This document shows, piece by piece, positions 49,012 through 56,541 of a stretch of DNA of 64,000 nucleotides (the stretch's first letter is position 1; each line of letters begins with the position of its first letter). Source of the stretch: Pontiella agarivorans (lineage in GTDB: Bacteria; Verrucomicrobiota; Kiritimatiellia; Kiritimatiellales; Pontiellaceae); assembly GCF_034531395.1 (NCBI RefSeq), contig NZ_JARVCO010000007.1, forward strand, positions 124,001 to 188,000, given 5' to 3'. The notes beneath the pieces were generated by a model. The model ran no database searches. It saw only the letters and a list, made by a program, of their open reading frames with translations, and was not told the DNA's origin. Position numbers and translations under genes: made by a program.

Positions 49012-49478
49012 GGTACTTTATCGGGCAGTGCTTCCCATGCCTGAAAAACTGCGCGGGCTTCGTTTTGCAGGGCCTGCTGCATGTCTATTTTCCGCGCCGG
49101 CCAGGGGCGGGCCATTTCGGCATAGAGTTCCCGGTCATCAAAACCGGCTTTGGCGGCATCGGCCATATCGCCGGCAAAATAGACGGCGTCGAGCCGTGCC
49201 CAGTAGATGGCGGCCATGCACATGGGGCAGGGTTCGCAGCTGGAATAGATTTCACAGCCTTCCAGATTAAATGTTCCAAGTTTCCGGCAGGCTTTCCGGA
49301 TCGCCATCACTTCGCCGTGAGCGGTGGGATCGTTTTCGGAGGTGACACAGTTCCAGCCTCTGGAAATAAGCTCGCCGTTTTTAACAATAACCGCGGCGAA
49401 CGGCCCGCCTTCGCGGGCTTCCATTTTTTCTCTGGAAAGCCGGATGGCTTCGTGCAGGAAGGATTCGGAGAAGGCCAT
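49005..49478 (-). CDS. Guanine deaminase-like zinc nucleoside/base deaminase
   Basis: 157 residues; closest in style to Bacillus GuaD, which turns guanine into xanthine. Zinc ligands H54, C84 and C87 (PTAHGEVMAIRKA; SCEPCPMCMAAIYW) and catalytic E56 are present. The usual HAE is HGE here. DAAKAGFDD and the C-terminal tail FQAWEALPDKVPY match the GuaD tail. The start is ATG 49478, aligned with the family; no clear ribosome site. Sixteen bases after the ankyrin gene. Contains a dispersed palindrome (49349), read as SRGW. Confidence 0.87.
   Translation of the reverse strand: MAFSESFLHEAIRLSREKMEAREGGPFAAVIVKNGELISRGWNCVTSENDPTAHGEVMAIRKACRKLGTFNLEGCEIYSSCEPCPMCMAAIYWARLDAVYFAGDMADAAKAGFDDRELYAEMARPWPARKIDMQQALQNEARAVFQAWEALPDKVPY
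49349..49367. repeat. Dispersed palindrome copy in deaminase gene
   Basis: AGTTCCA-GCCTC-TGGAAAT; coding strand reads SRGWN. Confidence 0.82.
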
Positions 49479-49494
49479 GATGGGGAGGCTGGAT

Positions 49495-50076
49495 TTATTT
49501 TTCCGTCTGTACGTCTTTCGCGGCCTGTTTGAGGCAGCGGGCAACGGCATAGTGTCCGGCTTTTGCGGCGAATGATTCGGCGGTATCGCCATCCACATCG
49601 GCGAGCGCGAGGTCGGCCCCTTTTTCGAGCAGCAGTTCAACGTTTTCCAGCTGGCCTTCGGCGGCGGCCCACATGAGGGCGGTGAAGTGTTCGTTGTTGT
49701 CCACGCGGTTGATTTCCGCGCCCGCGTCGAGCAGCAGCATCACGGCATCTTTGCCGCTGGGGGCACTGGCTGCAAACATGAGCGGTGTGGTTCCCGTGGT
49801 ATCCTGAGCATCGATAACTGCTCCGGAGGCAATCAGCATTTTCACAATTTCGGTCTGTCCATTATACGCGGCAAACATGAGTGGTGTACGCTTGTCCGGG
49901 TCGGCTGTGTTGACATCGAAGCCCTGTTCCAGCGCGGTTTTGATAATGTCTGTTTTTCCATAAAGAGCGGCTTCGACGACTTCCTGTTGAGTGACCGTGT
50001 TCACGGCGTTCGACGAAGTCTGGGCAAAAGCGGCGGCCGGAAGCAGCGCGGCGAGAACGAGTGCAATAGATTTCAT
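49495..50076 (-). CDS. Secreted ankyrin-repeat protein
   Basis: 193 residues with a clear signal peptide (MKSIALVLAALLPAAAFAQT) and four ankyrin repeats (KRTPLMFAAYNGQTEIVKMLIASGA, GTTPLMFAASAPSGKDAVMLLLDAGA, HFTALMWAAAEGQLENVELLLEKGA and a partial one). Periplasmic protein-binding role inferred. Leads into the deaminase gene. Confidence 0.9.
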   Translation of the reverse strand: MKSIALVLAALLPAAAFAQTSSNAVNTVTQQEVVEAALYGKTDIIKTALEQGFDVNTADPDKRTPLMFAAYNGQTEIVKMLIASGAVIDAQDTTGTTPLMFAASAPSGKDAVMLLLDAGAEINRVDNNEHFTALMWAAAEGQLENVELLLEKGADLALADVDGDTAESFAAKAGHYAVARCLKQAAKDVQTEK

Positions 50077-50147
50077 GGATTATCCCTGGTTAATGTAAAG
50101 GGAGCATCGGACCACAGAGTGCGGTTTAACGCAAGGGCAATTCCCTG

Positions 50148-50176
50148 TTGTTGAATGGATAAGAATGTTTTATTCT
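50148..50176 (+). promoter_or_regulatory. Likely promoter of the M23-like gene
   Basis: TTGTTG (50148-50153), 17-base spacer, TATTCT (50171-50176), about 24 bases before the start. Confidence 0.45.
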
Positions 50177-50199
50177 TTCACGTTAAGAGGAGTGTTGAA

Positions 50200-51654
50200 A
50201 TGCATCGACTAGCACCTATCTTTGCGGCGGGCCTGTTTGCACTCGGGGTTGAAGCCGCGGCGCGTAAAAACAATGTCTCGGTGGGAGATGCACGTCGGGA
50301 GCTCGGCATTGTGGCGGCGTATCAGGGCTTTCCGGAGCGCCACCGGATCAGCCGGTTTGCTGTGCTGGAGGCGGAGGGGGAATATTATCATATTTTCACG
50401 GCGGAGCTTCCAAAGGCTCGAATATGGCGCACACTGGTTTATGCCAACAGCGGGGATTATCTCGGTTATTACGAAACCGTGGACCCTCCGGTTGCTTATG
50501 ATGCCGACGCTTTGATTTATGCGGGGGGAGACTACAGTTCCGAAAACGGCGATTTTGTGGAAGGTCTTTTTGATTCGGGGAATGCCTACACCATTCGTTT
50601 CAGTGCTGCCGGTCCGCCCGATGAGGTGGTGTTTGAAAACTGCACCTTTCGTTTTATTTCATCGCCGCGGCGGATCCGGCCGGATGACCCTGCATATCGG
50701 TTTGTTCGGTTGGCAAACCGTTTGGCGGATGCGATCAACAGCGGCCGCTACAAAACGGTTCGCGAATATTTCAGTGCGGCTGCGCTGGCGCGTATCCCTG
50801 AAGAGGCTACGGTGAAGACCCTCGAAGGGGTGCGTAAAAAACTCGGGCGTATCGAACGTGTGGGCGATCCGTGGGTGCAGTCGGCCGATACCGCTGTGTT
50901 ACCGATCATCTTTAACGAAGCTGCCGCAGGGCTGAAATTGCAGGTTACCGATGACGCCAAAATTATCGGGTTGTGGGTGCAGCCCTTCAAAACGGCTTTT
51001 CCGGATATTGGAAAAAATACCACACCCATCCGGCTTCCGTTCGATGGGCAGTGGCGGGTGTTGTGGGGTGGTGATACCCGCGACACCAGCAAATATTTCG
51101 GCAGCCGGGTGAGCCACAATGCCTGTGAATTTGTGGTGGCGAACCGGTTTCGTAAAACGTTCCGGAATGAAGGTCGCGATAATCGGGATTATTTTGCCTT
51201 CGGACGAATTGTTCGTGCACCGGCTTCCGGGACTGTTGTGGGGGTGATTAACGGCGTGGAGGATAATCGGCCGCATGCCCCGAATTCGTTCGACCGACTG
51301 GGTAATGCGGTGATGATTGAGCACTCGTTGAATGAATATTCGGTGGTGGGTCATCTGATGAAAGACAGCATTACCGTGGCGGTCGGTGAGCGTGTGACCG
51401 GCGGCCATCCGATTGCGCGGTGCGGAAATTCCGGAGATTCCTCGCAACCGAGCGTCTATTTTCATCTGCAGGATTCTGCACGGCTGCTTGCGGGTTCCGG
51501 ATATCGACCGTTGTTTCGGAACCTCTATCTCTGGAAAAGCGGCGGTATTGAGGTGGTTGCTGAGCACGCGCCGCTGCGCGGCGAGTATGTTCAGCAACGC
51601 TCAGTCTCTGTAAAAGGTGACTCCGCGTGGAAGAGGGGAAATTCCGAAGAGTGA
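50200..51654 (+). CDS. Secreted M23 (LytM) peptidase-like protein, degenerate active site
   Basis: 484 residues from ATG 50200 (AGAGGAG eight bases before), beginning with a signal peptide (MHRLAPIFAAGLFALGVEAAA). A middle segment (residues about 170-270) resembles NTF2/DUF3887 domains that precede such peptidases (RLANRLADAINSGRYKTVREYFS). The C-terminal domain has the M23 fold order: SHNACEF (HxxxE where HxxxD is usual), GTVVGVINGVEDN, GNAVMIEHSLNEYSVVGHL, VTGGHPIARCGNSGDSSQPSVYFHL. The usual PHLHF zinc motif reads PSVYF, so both His of HxH are lost. It may be a non-catalytic regulator, as EnvC is. Overlaps deoB tail to tail by 54 bases. Confidence 0.8.
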   Translation: MHRLAPIFAAGLFALGVEAAARKNNVSVGDARRELGIVAAYQGFPERHRISRFAVLEAEGEYYHIFTAELPKARIWRTLVYANSGDYLGYYETVDPPVAYDADALIYAGGDYSSENGDFVEGLFDSGNAYTIRFSAAGPPDEVVFENCTFRFISSPRRIRPDDPAYRFVRLANRLADAINSGRYKTVREYFSAAALARIPEEATVKTLEGVRKKLGRIERVGDPWVQSADTAVLPIIFNEAAAGLKLQVTDDAKIIGLWVQPFKTAFPDIGKNTTPIRLPFDGQWRVLWGGDTRDTSKYFGSRVSHNACEFVVANRFRKTFRNEGRDNRDYFAFGRIVRAPASGTVVGVINGVEDNRPHAPNSFDRLGNAVMIEHSLNEYSVVGHLMKDSITVAVGERVTGGHPIARCGNSGDSSQPSVYFHLQDSARLLAGSGYRPLFRNLYLWKSGGIEVVAEHAPLRGEYVQQRSVSVKGDSAWKRGNSEE

Positions 51655-52770
51655 GGCAATGGTCTGTGCAATGTCGTAGAAACCCCTGCGAATGCCTAAA
51701 GGTTCGGCGGGGCGTGTGCGGCAATAGGAAAGCAGGGGGACATATTCCCGAGTGTGATCAGTGCCTGGGTAGGTCGGGTCATTCCCGTGATCGGCCGTGA
51801 TAATCAGTACATCATCGTCTTCAAGCCGTGGAAGAAAGCGCGCGAGCCAGGCATCGGTTTGCTGCAGTGCGCGGGCATAACCTTCGGGGTCGCGGCGGTG
51901 ACCGTAGAGCATATCGAAGTCGATAAAATTCGCGAAGATGAAGCCGTCGCCCTTTTTCTGTAAAAACTGTTCAACGACCTGCTGTGATTCCACGGTGTTT
52001 CCGGAATGGATGCTTTCAGTGATGCCGCGGTGGGCGACGATGTCTTCAATTTTACCGACGGCGTAAACGGGAATACCGGCTTCGGTGAGGCGCTCGGTGA
52101 TGAGCGGCTCTTCCGGGGTATAGGCATAGTCGCGCCGGTCTTCGGTGCGCTGGAAATTTCCAGGTTTTCCGATGAACGGCCGGGCAATGACGCGGCCGAC
52201 TTTGAGCGGATCGCACAAACGCCGGGCAATTTTGCAGCCGCGGTACAGTTCGTCGAGTGGAATGACGTCGTTATGGGCGGCGAGCTGCATGACGGAATCC
52301 GCGCTGGTGTAGGCAATCCAGGCGCCCGTTTTCATATGCTCGGGGCCGAGCTCTTCAATGATGGCAGTGCCGCTTGCGGCTTTGTTTCCAAGGATTGGAC
52401 GACCGGTTTCTTTTTCGAAGGTTTCGAGGAGCTCTGCGGGAAAAGAGGGAAAGTCCATTGGGAAGTTGTGGAAGCCGGGATTGATTTCGAGGCCGCATAT
52501 TTCCCAGTGGCCGGTGATGGTATCTTTGCCTATGGATTGTTCTTCGAGTGCGCCGCAGGAGGCCCGCGGTTTTTCCGCAGCCGGAATGCCAGAGATTGGG
52601 AAATCGGGGCGGATATTTCCGAGGCCGAGCTTTTCAAGGGTGGGTAGTTTGAGCCCGCCGACGGTTTCCGCGATGTGCTGGAGGGTTGCACTGCCGGCGT
52701 CGCCATAGTCGGCGGCATCGGGCGCGGCACCGATGCCTACGGAATCGAGTACAATCAGAATCACCTTCAT
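51601..52770 (-). CDS. deoB: Phosphopentomutase
   Basis: Interconverts ribose/deoxyribose 1- and 5-phosphates in nucleoside salvage. 389 residues with metal-binding motifs VLDSVGIGAAPDA (N-terminal Asp), IGKDTITGHWEI, NFIDFDMLYGHRRD and ITADHGNDPTYPGTDHTREYVPLL. Functionally linked to ppnP and the deaminase elsewhere in the window. A decayed palindrome at 52384 lies inside. Confidence 0.96.
   Translation of the reverse strand: MKVILIVLDSVGIGAAPDAADYGDAGSATLQHIAETVGGLKLPTLEKLGLGNIRPDFPISGIPAAEKPRASCGALEEQSIGKDTITGHWEICGLEINPGFHNFPMDFPSFPAELLETFEKETGRPILGNKAASGTAIIEELGPEHMKTGAWIAYTSADSVMQLAAHNDVIPLDELYRGCKIARRLCDPLKVGRVIARPFIGKPGNFQRTEDRRDYAYTPEEPLITERLTEAGIPVYAVGKIEDIVAHRGITESIHSGNTVESQQVVEQFLQKKGDGFIFANFIDFDMLYGHRRDPEGYARALQQTDAWLARFLPRLEDDDVLIITADHGNDPTYPGTDHTREYVPLLSYCRTRPAEPLGIRRGFYDIAQTIASLFGISPLPRGVTFYRD
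52384..52402. repeat. Dispersed palindrome, one mismatch, in deoB
   Basis: GTTTCCA-AGGAT-TGGACGA. Confidence 0.5.
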
Positions 52771-52897
52771 AATAAGAGCAGGTTATCGCTTTTTACATCC
52801 GCTTGAAAGCGGAATGGGCGATGCTGTTTTTGGGGATTTACATTGATTTCCGAGGGGGTGCAGGGAGAATAGAGCATAATTTAACGGAGGTTAGTTT

Positions 52898-53476
52898 ATG
52901 GCGTTTACTTTGGAAATCGGCGAACGGGCTCCGTCGTTCAGTTTGCCGGCGACGGATGGAAAGACCTATGCACTGGACGATTTCAGCGAGAAGTTTCTGG
53001 TGATCTTTTTTACCTGCAACCATTGCCCGTATGTGATCGGGTCGGATGAAAATACCCGGCAGATTGCGGAAAAATTACAGGGTCCGGATGTACGTTTTGT
53101 GGCGATTAATTCGAACAGTCCGAATACCTATGAAGAGGATAGTTGGGAGCATATGATTGAGCGGATGGAGGAGCATCAGTTTCCGTGGCTCTATCTGCAC
53201 GATGCTTCGCAGGATGTGGCGGAAGCCTATGGTGCACTGCGTACACCACATTTCTATGTCTTTGATGCGGAACGGAAACTGGTCTACGTCGGCCGTGCCA
53301 TTGACACGCCGCGGGATCATACGCAGTCTACCACTCATGAATTGGTAGATGCGCTGGAGGAGTTGCTGGCAGGAAAACCGGTGAGCGTACCGGTAACCAA
53401 TCCGATCGGCTGCAATGTGAAATGGGATGGAAAGGACCGCAAGTGGATGCCGCCGGAAGCGTGCGATCTGGTCTAA
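52898..53476 (+). CDS. Redoxin (AhpC/TSA-thioredoxin fold), cytoplasmic
   Basis: 192 residues: [22 protein letters not shown], then [10 protein letters not shown] (CxxC, C40 and C43), a cis-Pro in RTPHFYVFD. No signal peptide. It resembles the thioredoxin-family proteins that carry TCNHCPY, whose role is unknown but probably disulfide reduction. ACGGAGG precedes the ATG. Confidence 0.88.
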   Translation: MAFTLEIGERAPSFSLPATDGKTYALDDFSEKFLVIFFTCNHCPYVIGSDENTRQIAEKLQGPDVRFVAINSNSPNTYEEDSWEHMIERMEEHQFPWLYLHDASQDVAEAYGALRTPHFYVFDAERKLVYVGRAIDTPRDHTQSTTHELVDALEELLAGKPVSVPVTNPIGCNVKWDGKDRKWMPPEACDLV

Positions 53477-53518
53477 AACGGAAAATTAATTAAACCGCAA
53501 TAAAGTCAGTCAGAGGGG

Positions 53519-53546
53519 TTGAATTTATCAAAACCCGCCATATACT
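53519..53546 (+). promoter_or_regulatory. Promoter with overlapping inverted repeat, coiled-coil lipoprotein gene
   Basis: TTGAAT (53519-53524), 16-base spacer, TATACT (53541-53546). AGTCAGT (53504-53510) and ACTGACT (53544-53550) form an inverted repeat that covers the -10, so it could be an operator. Confidence 0.5.
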
Positions 53547-53598
53547 GACTACATTTCTGGGGAAAGCGATATTGAACCTTAACAGAGGAAGGATACTC

Positions 53599-54174
53599 AT
53601 GAAGAAAATCGCAATGTTGTTGGTAACGGCTGGAGCAATCGGAATGTTGACCGGTTGTGGTGTGCCGGAAGAAGAACATCTGGCTGCGCTGGAAAGTCAG
53701 AAAACCGATTATGAAGCGCAGATCGATAAGCTGAAAGGTGATATCGAATCGCAGAAAGAACTGGTTTCCAACGAAAAGAAAAAAGTGCGTCAGGGTCGTA
53801 TTGAGCTTGATGATGCCACCGAACGCATTCAGGACCTGCAACAGAAATCTGCAGAAACCTCGAAAGCACTTGCCGCGGAAAAATCTAAAGTGGCCAAGTT
53901 GGAATCGGAACTGAAGACGACAAAATCCAAGGCTGCAGCAGCGCAGGACCGTGCAACGGAAGCTGAAACTGCACTGAGTACACTGGATGTTGAATATCAG
54001 GAACTGAAGCGCCGCTTCGAAATGTTCCAGAAGAACATGTCCAGCCTCTCTACGGCGCCTGCAAGTGCACCGGCTGCTGTTGAGGCTGCTCCGGTTGTTG
54101 AAGCTGCTCCGGCAGCTCCGAAAACGGACGCTGAAAAGGCTTCCAGCCTGCTGGATCAGATGGGAACGCTCTAA
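53599..54174 (+). CDS. Coiled-coil lipoprotein, unknown
   Basis: 191 residues from ATG 53599 (GAGGAAGGA upstream). Lipobox MLTGC, then a continuous coiled coil of about 120 residues (Lys/Glu-rich heptads), an Ala/Pro linker and a short end (EKASSLLDQMGTL). Lpp-like in layout; possibly a structural link between outer membrane and cell wall. A promoter and a terminator frame it as a single-gene unit. Confidence 0.82.
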   Translation: MKKIAMLLVTAGAIGMLTGCGVPEEEHLAALESQKTDYEAQIDKLKGDIESQKELVSNEKKKVRQGRIELDDATERIQDLQQKSAETSKALAAEKSKVAKLESELKTTKSKAAAAQDRATEAETALSTLDVEYQELKRRFEMFQKNMSSLSTAPASAPAAVEAAPVVEAAPAAPKTDAEKASSLLDQMGTL

Positions 54175-54194
54175 ACAACAGATTCCCGTTATTG

Positions 54195-54222
54195 AAAGCC
54201 CGGTTTATTCCGGGCTTTTTTT
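54195..54222 (+). terminator. Terminator of the coiled-coil lipoprotein gene
   Basis: Perfect 9-bp stem AAAGCCCGG-TTTATT-CCGGGCTTT followed by T to 54222. Confidence 0.95.
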
Positions 54223-54262
54223 ATACCTTAACGATGTGGGGTTCATGCGGAGGAGATTGAAA

Positions 54263-54808
54263 ATGAAATGCTATACGACACTGTTTGCTCTGTGTGCAGG
54301 TATTGCGGTCCGGGCATTGGAAGTGGGGCAGACTGCGCCGTTCTTTACGGCAAAAGATCAGGATGGCCAGGTCTGGAAGCTGGAGGAACAGCTCGGCGGG
54401 AAACCCGTTTTGGTCTATTTTTATCCAGCTGCCATGACCGGAGGATGTACGAAACAGGCCTGTGCATATCGCGATTATGTGGCGGCGGGCGATTCAGCGT
54501 TTAATGTGGTCGGTATCAGTGCGGACAGTCCGGAGGGACTGAAGATTTTCCAGACTTCGGAAAAGCTCAATTTTCCGCTGTTGTCTGATCCCGGTGGAGC
54601 GGTTGCCGAAGAATTCGGGGTCGAAGTCAAAAAAGGGGTAAAGACGATTAAGCGCATGGTCGCCGGCAACGAGGTTGAACTCACGCGGTCGGCAACCACA
54701 ATGCGCTGGACTTTTGTGATCGGTCCGGATGGAAAAATTATCTACAAATCCGACAAGGTAAAACCGACCGAAGACCTTCGGCATGTACTGGCTGCACTTA
54801 AGAAGTAG
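54263..54808 (+). CDS. Exported peroxiredoxin (BCP type)
   Basis: 181 residues. YFYPAAMTGGCTKQACAYRD matches BCP/PrxQ, with peroxidatic C62 and resolving C67 five residues on. The N-terminal 18 residues (KCYTTLFALCAGIAVRA) look like a signal peptide, so it probably works in the periplasm, unlike E. coli Bcp. CGGAGGAG precedes ATG 54263. An imperfect palindrome at 54546 is read as FQTSEK; an exact copy follows the stop at once. Confidence 0.88.
   Translation: MKCYTTLFALCAGIAVRALEVGQTAPFFTAKDQDGQVWKLEEQLGGKPVLVYFYPAAMTGGCTKQACAYRDYVAAGDSAFNVVGISADSPEGLKIFQTSEKLNFPLLSDPGGAVAEEFGVEVKKGVKTIKRMVAGNEVELTRSATTMRWTFVIGPDGKIIYKSDKVKPTEDLRHVLAALKK
54546..54564. repeat. Dispersed palindrome, one mismatch, in peroxiredoxin gene
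   Basis: TTTTCCA-GACTT-CGGAAAA; TGG is CGG, read as FQTSEK. Confidence 0.65.
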
Positions 54809-54809
54809 A

Positions 54810-54828
54810 TTTTCCAAGGGTTGGAAAT
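54810..54828. repeat. Dispersed palindrome filling a convergent gap
   Basis: TTTTCCA-AGGGT-TGGAAAT lies between the peroxiredoxin stop (54806-54808) and the apt stop (54829-54831), leaving one spare base. Flanks extend the pairing (AGATTT/AAATCT). Confidence 0.9.
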
Positions 54829-55347
54829 CTATGATTTAACGAGCGAGAACACCTTGTGATTTCCGAGTTTCTTGCGGCCGTTCAAAAAGCCGAGTTCCAG
54901 CAAGAAGGCGAGTTCCACGATTTCGACTTCAAAGTTGTTGCTGATCAGCTTGGCGGTAGCGCCAACGGTTCCGCCGGTAGCGAGGATGTCATCAATCACC
55001 ACAATGCGTTGGCCGGGCTCAAAGGCATCCTGATGGATTTCCACGGAATCGGTGCCGTATTCAAGTTCATACGATTCACGATGGACGGTGTGGGGCAGTT
55101 TGCCGGGTTTTCGGACCAGACAGGTTCCTGCCCCAAGTACGTATGCAAGGGCCGAGGCAAAGATAAAACCGCGTGCTTCGACGCCGACCACCATATCGAT
55201 ATGCTCATTCCGGTAGCGTTCCGCGAAGGTATCGATGGTCATTCGGAAGAGTTCGCCATCGCTGAGCAGGGTGGTGATGTCTTTGAATTCAATCCCGGGT
55301 TTGGGAAAGTCGGTAATGGTGCGGATGCCGTCGCTGATCTTTTTCAT
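54829..55347 (-). CDS. apt: Adenine phosphoribosyltransferase
   Basis: Salvages adenine to AMP with PRPP. 172 residues: DFPKPGIEFKDITTLL, VVGVEARGFIFASALAY, LVRKPGKLPHTV, and the PRPP loop VVIDDILATGGTVGA. Start ATG 55347 (MKKISDGIRTI) fits the family; an upstream in-frame codon at 55389 does not. Downstream of a secreted hypothetical gene, same strand. Confidence 0.96.
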   Translation of the reverse strand: MKKISDGIRTITDFPKPGIEFKDITTLLSDGELFRMTIDTFAERYRNEHIDMVVGVEARGFIFASALAYVLGAGTCLVRKPGKLPHTVHRESYELEYGTDSVEIHQDAFEPGQRIVVIDDILATGGTVGATAKLISNNFEVEIVELAFLLELGFLNGRKKLGNHKVFSLVKS

Positions 55348-55395
55348 GAATAAATCTTTCTTGGGTTGAGGATGGGGCCGGGCCTGCACTGGAAA

Positions 55396-56031
55396 TCAGT
55401 AGCGGCTCATGCCCATCGGTCGGGTTATGCGAATGATGTAATAGGTGCTGTGAATCCCGTTGTCCCCCGATCCGGAAAGGCCGCCAAGCACCAGCCAGGA
55501 GCCGAGCGACTGATTGAGTTCAGTGTTGATTTGGCGCGTCTCAAAGCGGGGAAGTTTTACATGGATATCGTTTTTCAGGATGACTTCTTCATACCCTTTC
55601 AGTTCTTTGTTGCTGAATTCGAGTTCGTAGGTCGCCATGTTGTTTTCGAGTTTGCGGATGGTGACTTTTGTTCGCATTCCGAGCTCAACTTTGCTTTTCA
55701 CCGGGACGGCTTTTCCGTCTTTGATGTTATAGTTTTCGGCCATGTGAACACATTTGGTTTGGTCGCAAATGGCGGGTATACCGAGTGCTGAATAGAGCAC
55801 CGGGTAGGTATTAATCCGGTTTTGTGCATTTTCAAAAAGTTCGGGAATGGAGATGTTCTGTTTCAGAAATCGGGCTTCTTCAAATGGATTGGGGCTTTCA
55901 ATTCGGAAGAGTTCTATGGCGAATTTATTGTGTTGCGGTTGCGGAGCATCCGGTATCTGTGCGTGAGCAGCATTGCCCGCAGTCAAAGTGTGCAGGATGA
56001 GAATTTCCAAGATGGGCAGGTAGAGCTTCAT
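55396..56031 (-). CDS. Secreted protein of unknown function
   Basis: 211 residues, signal peptide (LPILEILILHTLTAGNAAHA). The mature part is mixed alpha/beta with two Cys (ICDQTKC) and ends SLGSWLVLGGLSGSGDNGIHSTYYIIRITRPM. That C-terminal stretch recalls strands of secretin-like proteins, but the match is too weak to name it. CGGAA precedes the ATG; apt follows 48 bases on. Confidence 0.65.
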   Translation of the reverse strand: MKLYLPILEILILHTLTAGNAAHAQIPDAPQPQHNKFAIELFRIESPNPFEEARFLKQNISIPELFENAQNRINTYPVLYSALGIPAICDQTKCVHMAENYNIKDGKAVPVKSKVELGMRTKVTIRKLENNMATYELEFSNKELKGYEEVILKNDIHVKLPRFETRQINTELNQSLGSWLVLGGLSGSGDNGIHSTYYIIRITRPMGMSRY

Positions 56032-56189
56032 TTCCGAGGTTTGTTACAACATTTATAAGGGTTTAAGGGTAGGGGAATTCTCGATTGAAAAACAAGCCTT
56101 TTAAGGCGGCTGTCCTGCCACCTTGGCGGTATTTACGCTTGATTTTTCCCGCAGTGTATTATATGCATACTTCTGAAGGGAAGCGGGTT

Positions 56190-56417
56190 ATGAGAAGATG
56201 TATCATAGAAGAAGAAGTGATCGTTCACCCCGTGAACGGCATGCAGCTTTCGGAAGGATATATTCGGGAGGACGGACAGGCTCATTTCCGCGGATGTCTG
56301 CCCGGTATTGAGCCTGAGGCTGGCGATACGGTCGATGAAGTGCTCACCCGTCTGGATGCGAAAGCCAAGGCCTATTACGGCGATGATGTGATTGTTGAAA
56401 TTACAGTACACCATTAA
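56190..56417 (+). CDS. Small protein of unknown function
   Basis: 75 residues from ATG 56190 (GAAGGGAA upstream): CIIEEEVIVHPVNGMQLSEGYIREDGQAHFRGCLPGIEPEAGDTVDEVLTRLDAKAKAYYGDDVIVEITVHH. No family recognised. Alternative in-frame starts lie at 56163 and 56085. Confidence 0.55.
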   Translation: MRRCIIEEEVIVHPVNGMQLSEGYIREDGQAHFRGCLPGIEPEAGDTVDEVLTRLDAKAKAYYGDDVIVEITVHH

Positions 56418-56519
56418 ATAGGACCCGAAAGCATGTTCAGGAATGAGGGCAGCCGATTGGTTGCCTGCGGGTTTTTTTACTCTTTTCACGGTGCTCGAAA
56501 CGGAGCACTATTCGTTCCG

Positions 56520-56538
56520 GTTTCCAATCTGTGGAAAA
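56520..56538. repeat. Dispersed palindrome over the rsgA ribosome-binding region
   Basis: GTTTCCA-ATCTG-TGGAAAA, ending three bases before ATG 56542. Its right arm forms part of the AAAAGGG ribosome site. Confidence 0.78.
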
Positions 56539-56541
56539 GGG

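Noticed and set aside
6714-49367. FQxLE as a protein sorting or protease motif
   Set aside because: The DNA palindrome also occurs between genes and in two other codon phases, so the peptide is a by-product.
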